A stretch of 64,000 nucleotides of DNA from Enterococcus aquimarinus (lineage in GTDB: Bacteria > Bacillota > Bacilli > Lactobacillales > Enterococcaceae): positions 124,001 to 188,000 of the forward strand of contig NZ_JXKD01000002.1 of assembly GCF_001885765.1 (NCBI RefSeq), given 5' to 3'. The notes under the pieces were generated by a model. It made no database searches. It saw only the letters and a program-made list of their open reading frames with translations, and had not been told where the DNA came from. Positions 59,383-64,000 of this stretch are shown piece by piece. The stretch's first letter is position 1. Every line of letters begins with the position of its first letter. A program made the translations under genes and the position numbers.

Positions 59383-59613
59383 CTATTTAATTTCAAATCC
59401 TAAAATTTTAGTAATAAGTTTGGTCTCCATTCTGCCACGAAGGGTTTCATCTACAATCATGTGAGAATTCCCAAATTCATCTGTCATTCGGCGAAGAGAG
59501 CGTTTAGTGAGATAGCCCCTGTAATGCTTCACAATCTGGTTAATGGCTTCTGTATCGCCATCTGTCGCTTTTACAATAAGGGAGAAAGGAACCACAGGAT
59601 ATTTTGTTTTCAT
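59383..59613 (-). CDS. orf8: Tn916 Orf8-like helix-turn-helix protein
   Basis: This 76-residue protein (VVPFSLIVKATDGDTEAINQ near the start) matches Orf8 of Tn916, a region-2-like sigma relative that acts with Orf7 to switch on excision and transfer transcription. The start overlaps the orf7 stop (ATGA, 4 nt), so the two are coupled. Confidence 0.9.
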   Translation of the reverse strand: MKTKYPVVPFSLIVKATDGDTEAINQIVKHYRGYLTKRSLRRMTDEFGNSHMIVDETLRGRMETKLITKILGFEIK

Positions 59614-60035
59614 TCTTCATGCTCCTCCATAAATTTTTTTATGAAAGCTAGTCCACTTGTTCGGTGACGATAAATGGTAGAACGGTTTAGTTTCAATAAT
59701 TCTGCAATTTCCATATCGCTCATATCCATAAAGTAATAAAGCAATATGATGTCACGCTTTTTCTCTGATAAATTTCGTAAGGCTTCACTCAACAAATCAC
59801 TTTCCACACGAATGCTAAAGCCGTTCAACATAAATAGTTGAAAATCAGTGGAATGCTTATCCACGGTAGAAAACTGATTGACAAGGTAATCGCCTGTATC
59901 AGAAAAGGAAACTTCTTTTTTGGAAAGTCTTGATAGATGTTTGAAGTAATCTTTACGTTCATCTTCCATAGCTCGCTTACAGATATAGTCAAACTGGTTT
60001 TCTATGGTTTCTTGAAAAGAAGATGGCTTCATCAT
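59610..60035 (-). CDS. orf7: Tn916 Orf7-like sigma-70-family regulator
   Basis: This 141-residue protein has a C-terminal sigma region 4 helix-turn-helix (MSDMEIAELLKLNRSTIYRH). It matches Orf7 of Tn916. In that element transcription through orf7-orf8 drives xis and int and reaches the transfer genes after circularisation. GGGGG precedes the first of two adjacent ATGs. Terminator-like hairpins upstream (60169-60211) probably keep it low. Confidence 0.92.
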   Translation of the reverse strand: MMKPSSFQETIENQFDYICKRAMEDERKDYFKHLSRLSKKEVSFSDTGDYLVNQFSTVDKHSTDFQLFMLNGFSIRVESDLLSEALRNLSEKKRDIILLYYFMDMSDMEIAELLKLNRSTIYRHRTSGLAFIKKFMEEHEE

Positions 60036-60628
60036 TTCTCACCCCCTTTCTTGTCATGAAAGGAAGTGAGCCTTGCTCTGTTATCTCCTTTCGTACTAAG
60101 TCCCGACACGAAAGGGCTGTTTGTTGCATTTCTGATAAAAAAGAATTGAAAAATATCTTTTCGCACACAAAAAAACACATAAGCAGACAGTCTAATCTGT
60201 TTATGTGTTTTATTAGTTCGTTGTATATGACTTAAAAAACCACATTGATAGGCGTATGTATCTAAGGTAGGTGAAAGCACTTTTTTAATTCGGAGGTTAA
60301 AAATAAATAGTGTTGAGGAGTGATGAATTTCATGACGGCTTCCTCCTATGAGCCGTCATATTTCTAAAAGTGAACGTAAGAGTATCTGCAAATGTCGTAA
60401 AAGAAAGAAGACGGCTTTTTCAAACCGTCATCAATCAAATGGGGTTCTAATGTTAATTTAAAGCATAGAAAAAGAACTGTTAGATAACGGTTTTTTTTAT
60501 TACCTTCTAACTAACAGTATTTTTCATTATACCGCACGCATAATAGGAACTAATAAACCTTACGATGTGTTTTTCAATACCTGTTTCTAACAGAATAGGA
60601 ACAGTAAAATGTATAGAGGTGGTTTATT
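60036..60628. other. Regulatory gap between orf7 and orf9
   Basis: No believable gene lies here. The gap holds several hairpins: the terminator at 60169-60211, GACGGCT...AGCCGTC near 60334-60357, a GACGG.../CCGTC pair near 60410-60432, and ACTGTTA-TAACGGT followed by T8 near 60477-60498. Divergent promoters for orf7 and orf9 are expected. In Tn916 this is the region where transcription from tet(M) is controlled before entering orf7. Confidence 0.65.
60169..60211 (-). terminator. Terminator upstream of orf7
   Basis: AAACACATAAGCAGA (60172-60186) pairs with TCTGTTTATGTGTTT (60196-60210) with one mismatch. On the minus strand T7 follows. It would limit readthrough into orf7-orf8-xis-int. Confidence 0.78.
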
Positions 60629-60982
60629 ATGCGTAAAAAGGAAGATAAATACGATTTCAGAGCCTTTGGTTTAGCAATTAAAGATGCTCGTATGAAACGA
60701 GGTTTAACTCATGAACAAGTAGGAACGTTGATTGAAATTGACCCACGTTATTTAACAAATATTGAAAATAAAGGACAACATCCCAGCATACAAGTTCTTT
60801 ATGACCTTGTATCATTACTTCATGTGTCCGTTGATGAATTTTTCTTACCCGCTAATGATCTGGTGAAAAGCACCAGACGATTACAGATAGAGAAGTACAT
60901 GGATAGCTTTACAGACAAAGAACTATCCTTGATGGAATCTTTAGCGGATGGTATCAATGAAGCTAGAAATATCAAAGATTAA
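60629..60982 (+). CDS. orf9: Tn916 Orf9-like XRE repressor
   Basis: This 117-residue protein has an N-terminal HTH_3 domain ([31 protein letters not shown]) and a short C-terminal helix region. It matches Orf9 of Tn916, transcribed opposite to the other regulatory genes and thought to repress orf7. GAGGTGG precedes the ATG. A terminator-like stem near 60998-61050 follows (AATGAGATT/AATCTCATT). Confidence 0.92.
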   Translation: MRKKEDKYDFRAFGLAIKDARMKRGLTHEQVGTLIEIDPRYLTNIENKGQHPSIQVLYDLVSLLHVSVDEFFLPANDLVKSTRRLQIEKYMDSFTDKELSLMESLADGINEARNIKD

Positions 60983-61041
60983 TTAACAGAACCCATATAT
61001 AACAGAAAGAGCCGATAAAATGAGATTAATACAATCTCATT

Positions 61042-61230
61042 TTATCGGCTCTGCGTCTTTGCGTCTGGCTCTGTAATTACAGTTACTTTAAACTGTTTAA
61101 TTTTAATCAAAATTTCTTGTCTACATTTAGGACAGTACAAAGGAAAATTCTTTAATTCTGTGTCGCTTCTTATTTTTAATCGTGTTTTATTTCCACAGAA
61201 AGGACATAACACCCATTCTGTTCTTAACAT
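61042..61230 (-). CDS. Cysteine-rich KTR protein (Tn916 orf6-like)
   Basis: This 62-residue protein starts at the ATG at 61230 behind AAAGGAG. It has two CxxC pairs (CPFCGNKTRLKIR; CPKCRQE), a predicted zinc ribbon with the Lys-Thr-Arg signature. This gene normally follows tet(M) in Tn916-family elements. Here tet(M) is missing and a NUDIX gene precedes it. The function is unknown. Confidence 0.85.
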   Translation of the reverse strand: MLRTEWVLCPFCGNKTRLKIRSDTELKNFPLYCPKCRQEILIKIKQFKVTVITEPDAKTQSR

Positions 61231-61296
61231 TTTATAACACTCCTTTTCAATCAATATCCAACGGGAAATTAATTATTTTTGTTTAGTTAATAATTG

Positions 61297-61899
61297 TTAA
61301 TCACAATATGTTGCTGTTCGATTTTCAAGAATGACTAATTGTTCTTTAGTTGTTCTTTGTTCGGATAGCTTAGGCATATCATAAAAATTAAAAAAAACAA
61401 TATTTGAAGTTTCTAAATTATCCTGAAATGATCCATTAACTATTGTACAGCTAAAAATCATTTTATAATATTGAAATAGCTGTGGTATATCTTCTCGTAA
61501 GTCTGTATCAAACACTGCTAGCAATTTATCAACAGTGACATTCAGTCCTGTTTCTTCAAACACTTCTTTAACAATATTCTCCTTTGGCGAGCTCCCTATT
61601 TCGGCGTATCCACCAGGCAACGACCATTCTTTTGTTCTAATATCTTCCACTAATAGAATTTTATCATTACATTTGATATATGCTCTAACATCTATTTTGG
61701 GAGTTGGATACCCCTCATTTTTATCAAAAAGATTCTCAATATTTTTTAAGGGTTCATCACTAATATTAGTTAACAGGTCAAGTGCAATATCTTTAAGTTC
61801 TTGATAACGTTCTTTATCAAATTCATCTTTCCCATAAAACAAACCAGCTTCTGCTAACGCCAGTAATCTCTTATATTTTTTCAATACATGGATAGTCAT
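61297..61899 (-). CDS. NUDIX hydrolase with N-terminal helical domain
   Basis: This 200-residue protein has an N-terminal helical region (1-60, LLALAEAGLFYGKDEFDKER) followed by a NUDIX fold with the box GYAEIGSSPKENIVKEVFEE (residues about 95-114) and TGL. The metal-binding EExTG part is intact, but the usual first Glu is Ser and the Arg before Glu is Lys. The N-terminal domain type is seen in ADP-ribose/nucleotide-diphosphate hydrolases of Gram-positives. It is divergent from the DeoR gene across a palindrome and takes the place of tet(M). The substrate is unknown. Confidence 0.85.
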   Translation of the reverse strand: MTIHVLKKYKRLLALAEAGLFYGKDEFDKERYQELKDIALDLLTNISDEPLKNIENLFDKNEGYPTPKIDVRAYIKCNDKILLVEDIRTKEWSLPGGYAEIGSSPKENIVKEVFEETGLNVTVDKLLAVFDTDLREDIPQLFQYYKMIFSCTIVNGSFQDNLETSNIVFFNFYDMPKLSEQRTTKEQLVILENRTATYCD

Positions 61900-61924
61900 T
61901 TGATGTCTCCTTTAATTTAATTTG

Positions 61925-61976
61925 CTTTTAAGTATATTTAAGTTATAATATATAATAACTTAAATATACTTAAAAG
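61925..61976. promoter_or_regulatory. 52-bp palindrome between divergent NUDIX and DeoR genes
   Basis: Positions 61925-61946 and 61955-61976 are exact 22-bp inverted repeats (arms begin CTTTTAAGTATATTTAAG) around the 8-bp centre AATATATA. Each arm itself contains two copies of the word ACTTAAA. It lies 25 bp from the NUDIX start and 115 bp from the DeoR start. Very likely it is the operator of the adjacent DeoR regulator and overlaps the promoters of both transcripts. It could also form a strong cruciform or hairpin. Confidence 0.8.
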
Positions 61977-62090
61977 TAAATCTTTTTATACAGAGGAGTA
62001 TTAACATTAAAGAAAATGCTGGTTTAATATTTGTGAAATATTAACAGCAAATTTCGTAGTAAAAATAAAGTCAAGGAAAGAGGTTATTAT

Positions 62091-62867
62091 GTGAATCAGA
62101 AAGAACGCTTGGATTTAATTCTTACAACTTTAAAAACAGAAAAAAAATTGAGCCTAAAGGAGGTTATTTCATTAACTAATACATCCAGAGATACTGCTAG
62201 ACGTGATATAGTAGCACTTACTGAAAATAACTTAGTTCAAAGAACTTATGGCGGGATTGCTTTATTGGAATCTTTTAAAGAACTTGATTCTTATTTGGAA
62301 CGAAGCACACATAAAAACCGAGAAAAATTCTTATTGGCTAAGGAAGCTAGCCAGTTAATTAAAGACAATGAATTAGTTTATTTAGATGTATCAACAACAG
62401 TTAGTCTTATTCCTAAAAATATCGATAAAAACAAAACAAATTTAATGGTAACAAACTCAATTGATATTGCTGATCAATTGTTAAGATATTCGAATTGTCA
62501 CTGTAGGTTACTTGGTGGAAACTTAGATAGAGAGGCAAGATGTGTAGTTGGAACAAAACCTTTAAACGAACTAGAAGATTATAAATTTGATATTTCTTTT
62601 CTAGGAGTTGCTGGTATTGATGAAAATGGTGTCTATTATGGTTATGAGGAAGATTTAGAATTAAAGAGAAAAATTAGACAACAAAGCAAAAAAATTGTTT
62701 TACTAGTAGATAACACTAAAATTGAAAAATCTCATAATTTTTGCGTTTTTAATATTGAAGATATTGATGTCATTATTATAAATGCTCAATTACCTAGTCA
62801 TTTGCTTAAGGTTTTGAAAAAAAATAAAGTACAGATTATTACCATAACTGAAGAAAAACTGGAATAA
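62091..62867 (+). CDS. DeoR-family transcriptional regulator
   Basis: This 258-residue protein has an N-terminal DeoR winged helix (LSLKEVISLTNTSRDTARRD, residues about 20-40, then RTYGGIA) and a C-terminal DeoRC sugar-phosphate sensor domain with FDISFLGVAGIDENGVYYG and a VDNTKIEKS motif. The GTG start has GAGG 7 nt upstream. It is cotranscribed with the HAD phosphatase and diverges from the NUDIX gene. A phosphorylated metabolite is the likely effector. Confidence 0.9.
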   Translation: MNQKERLDLILTTLKTEKKLSLKEVISLTNTSRDTARRDIVALTENNLVQRTYGGIALLESFKELDSYLERSTHKNREKFLLAKEASQLIKDNELVYLDVSTTVSLIPKNIDKNKTNLMVTNSIDIADQLLRYSNCHCRLLGGNLDREARCVVGTKPLNELEDYKFDISFLGVAGIDENGVYYGYEEDLELKRKIRQQSKKIVLLVDNTKIEKSHNFCVFNIEDIDVIIINAQLPSHLLKVLKKNKVQIITITEEKLE

Positions 62868-62946
62868 AAAGGGATTTTTATTGTATGAAATATCGTTAAA
62901 TTACGTTTAAAGAAAAAGATTTTTTTATAAAGGGGAGAGTATATCT

Positions 62947-63783
62947 ATGAAGTTAATAGGTATTGATTTGGACGGAACATTGTTAAATTCACAACAAAAA
63001 ATAAGTAAAAGAAATGTAGAAATTCTAGAGGAAATATCAGAAAACCATTTTCCTTTTATATGTTCAGGCAGAGAAGTAGAAGATATAAAAAATATACTTA
63101 AAGAAAACAAACTATCTATTCCTGCTATAGGGTTAAATGGAGCAGTTGGGTATGACTGCGAAAAAAGATTGTTTGAATTCTATTTTAATCATTTAAGTAT
63201 GGAAGAGATAAATTTTTTAGTGTCAGACTTTCCAACGAAAATCTATACGAATTACGGCAGTTTTGAATCATCAGAATACAAGACTAAATTGAAAGAAATT
63301 TTTAATGAAATAGGAAATGAATTTTCTATTGATGAATTAAATTACGAACTTGAATATGAAAAATCTATCCAATCAGCCTCCTTTAATCATATTAATGAGA
63401 TAATTGGTATTGATGGAATAAAAGTATACAAATTCTTTGTCTTTATCCCTAACAGAAATATAAAAAGCGAAATCAAAGAAAAATTAGAATCCATACATGG
63501 AATCACTATTACTGAATCATCAGAAGTAAATCTTGAGATTGTACCTCATAATGTATCAAAAGGGTTAGTATATCATCATTTGGAAAAAATTTATGGACTT
63601 AGAAATGTTACAAAATTTGCAATTGGAGATAGTTTGAACGACCTTTCTCTATTTGAAAATTCGGATTTTAGTTTCGCTATGAGCAACGGACATCCAATGA
63701 TTAAAAATATAGCTACTTATATAACTTCTTCAAATGATGAAGATGGTGTTGCAGAAGCATTAAATATTATTTCAACAATGTAA
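62947..63783 (+). CDS. Cof-type HAD-IIB phosphatase
   Basis: This 278-residue hydrolase has motif I DLDGTLLNS (residues 7-15, nucleophilic Asp7), motif II SGRE, the Lys of motif III in VSKGLV, and motif IV GDSLNDL. A C2B-type cap lies between residues about 85 and 200. GGGGAG precedes the ATG. It follows the DeoR gene by 79 nt. Such enzymes dephosphorylate sugar phosphates or nucleotides and flavin/B6 cofactors; the exact substrate is unknown. Confidence 0.9.
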   Translation: MKLIGIDLDGTLLNSQQKISKRNVEILEEISENHFPFICSGREVEDIKNILKENKLSIPAIGLNGAVGYDCEKRLFEFYFNHLSMEEINFLVSDFPTKIYTNYGSFESSEYKTKLKEIFNEIGNEFSIDELNYELEYEKSIQSASFNHINEIIGIDGIKVYKFFVFIPNRNIKSEIKEKLESIHGITITESSEVNLEIVPHNVSKGLVYHHLEKIYGLRNVTKFAIGDSLNDLSLFENSDFSFAMSNGHPMIKNIATYITSSNDEDGVAEALNIISTM

Positions 63784-63812
63784 TTCCTACAAAATTGAAA
63801 ATACTATCATTC

Positions 63813-63845
63813 AAGCTCACAGATAAATATTCTGTGAGCTTTTTG
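63813..63845 (+). terminator. Terminator after the HAD gene
   Basis: AAGCTCACAGA (63813-63823) pairs with TCTGTGAGCTT (63831-63841), followed by TTTT. It separates the plus-strand cargo from the convergent transfer gene. Confidence 0.88.
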
Positions 63846-63855
63846 CGGATAGTCT

Positions 63856-64000
63856 TTAATTTACAATCTTCCAGTTGTCCCCGTTCTTTTCAAGTAACAA
63901 CTCAAATTGTGGGATTTGTGTTGCTTTTGTTTCTTGGTCTAAATATTTCACAGTCATATTCACTATTATTTGGTTGTCCTTTCTGGTATAGATAGGATTG
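63856..64000 (-). CDS. Tn916 Orf13 (TcpC)-like conjugation protein, partial C-terminus
   Basis: The last 47 codons of a minus-strand gene end at TAA 63858-63856, with IIVNMTVKYLDQETKATQIP and the terminal FELLLEKNGDNWKIVN. This matches the C-terminus of Orf13/TcpC of Tn916, a conjugation-channel protein with NTF2-like domains. The start lies outside the window. Its presence fixes the right border of the cargo region that replaces tet(M). Confidence 0.8.
   Translation of the reverse strand, partial: NPIYTRKDNQIIVNMTVKYLDQETKATQIPQFELLLEKNGDNWKIVN

Larger units (their letters stand above)
57401..64000. mobile_element. Tn5801/Tn916-family integrative conjugative element, left part
   Basis: The segment carries int and xis (Tn5801 type), orf8, orf7 and orf9 (the Tn916 regulatory genes), a KTR protein and the C-terminus of orf13, in the order and orientation of Tn916-family elements. 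The tet(M) position instead carries NUDIX, DeoR and HAD genes. The conjugation genes would continue to the right of the window. Base composition is more AT-rich than in guaA. Confidence 0.88.

Noticed and set aside
59197-59403. 68-residue plus-strand frame between xis and orf8
   Set aside because: It has no ribosome site, overlaps orf8 in antisense, and crosses a hairpin.
60032-60280. 82-residue minus-strand frame (GTG at 60280) upstream of orf7
   Set aside because: No Shine-Dalgarno sequence is present, it spans the terminator at 60169-60211 and it looks like leader sequence of orf7.
63795-63995. 66-residue plus-strand frame at the right edge
   Set aside because: It is antisense to the orf13 C-terminus and contains the terminator stem of the HAD gene.
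57401-64000. tet(M) or another antibiotic resistance gene in the element
   Set aside because: None of the frames in the visible part of the element is a resistance gene. The rest of the element is outside the window.

Overview
The window is low-GC Firmicute DNA, most likely an Enterococcus or a close relative in the Enterococcaceae. The evidence is protein-level resemblance of the ribosomal and elongation-factor genes to Enterococcus faecalis, a complete S10-spc-alpha ribosomal cluster ending in rplQ followed by an L17 downstream element and ecfA1-ecfA2-ecfT-truA, an str operon (rpsL-rpsG-fusA-tuf) close by, and a purine/pyrimidine nucleoside salvage block next to coaA and guaA. This gene order matches what I recall of E. 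faecalis. The species cannot be fixed from the sequence alone. No rRNA, tRNA or CRISPR array was seen.

Layout. (1) 1-14.8 kb: an accessory island of secreted peptides, membrane transporters and regulators. It holds three ABC transporter sets (1-2733, 7958-11314, 11425-14257), an Rgg-like regulator (3478-4311), an AgrC/AgrA-type two-component pair (5231-7256) with no recognisable AgrB/AgrD, one intact secreted peptide gene (7439), and at least four decayed genes. Two matching LytTR-type double operators, each with a 21-bp repeat period and each 31 nt from a -10 box, lie on either side of the two-component genes. One controls the secreted peptide at 7439 and the other a cryptic peptide locus at 5136. 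The pair therefore looks like the master switch of the island. (2) 14.9-18.5 kb: truA and the ECF energising module, with unusual short repeats in the gaps. (3) 18.6-32.8 kb: the full ribosomal protein operon on the minus strand with secY, adk, infA and rpoA. (4) 33-36 kb: a vitamin B6 salvage module (MocR regulator, pyridoxal kinase, ECF S component). (5) 36-40.5 kb: tuf, fusA, rpsG, rpsL. (6) 40.8-54 kb: rpiA, gpmA, then the nucleoside regulon (deoD, punA, deoB, a nucleoside ABC importer with its lipoprotein, cdd, deoC, pdp) and a LacI-family regulator. (7) 54-57.4 kb: an RsmC-like methyltransferase, coaA, guaA. (8) 57.4-64 kb: the left part of a Tn5801/Tn916-family integrative conjugative element inserted at the 3' end of guaA. 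It carries int, xis, orf8, orf7, orf9, a KTR protein and, at the right edge, the end of orf13. Where Tn916 carries tet(M), this element has a NUDIX hydrolase, a DeoR-family regulator and a HAD phosphatase around a 52-bp near-perfect palindrome.

How the parts work together. The core genes supply translation, secretion and nucleotide/cofactor salvage. The nucleoside regulon imports nucleosides (BmpA-NupABC), splits them (Pdp, PunA, DeoD, Cdd) and feeds the sugar phosphates through DeoB and DeoC to glycolysis. The ECF A1-A2-T module can power the PdxU-like S component of the B6 cluster. The two regions that deserve follow-up are the LytTR-controlled peptide/ABC island and the unusual cargo of the guaA-inserted element.
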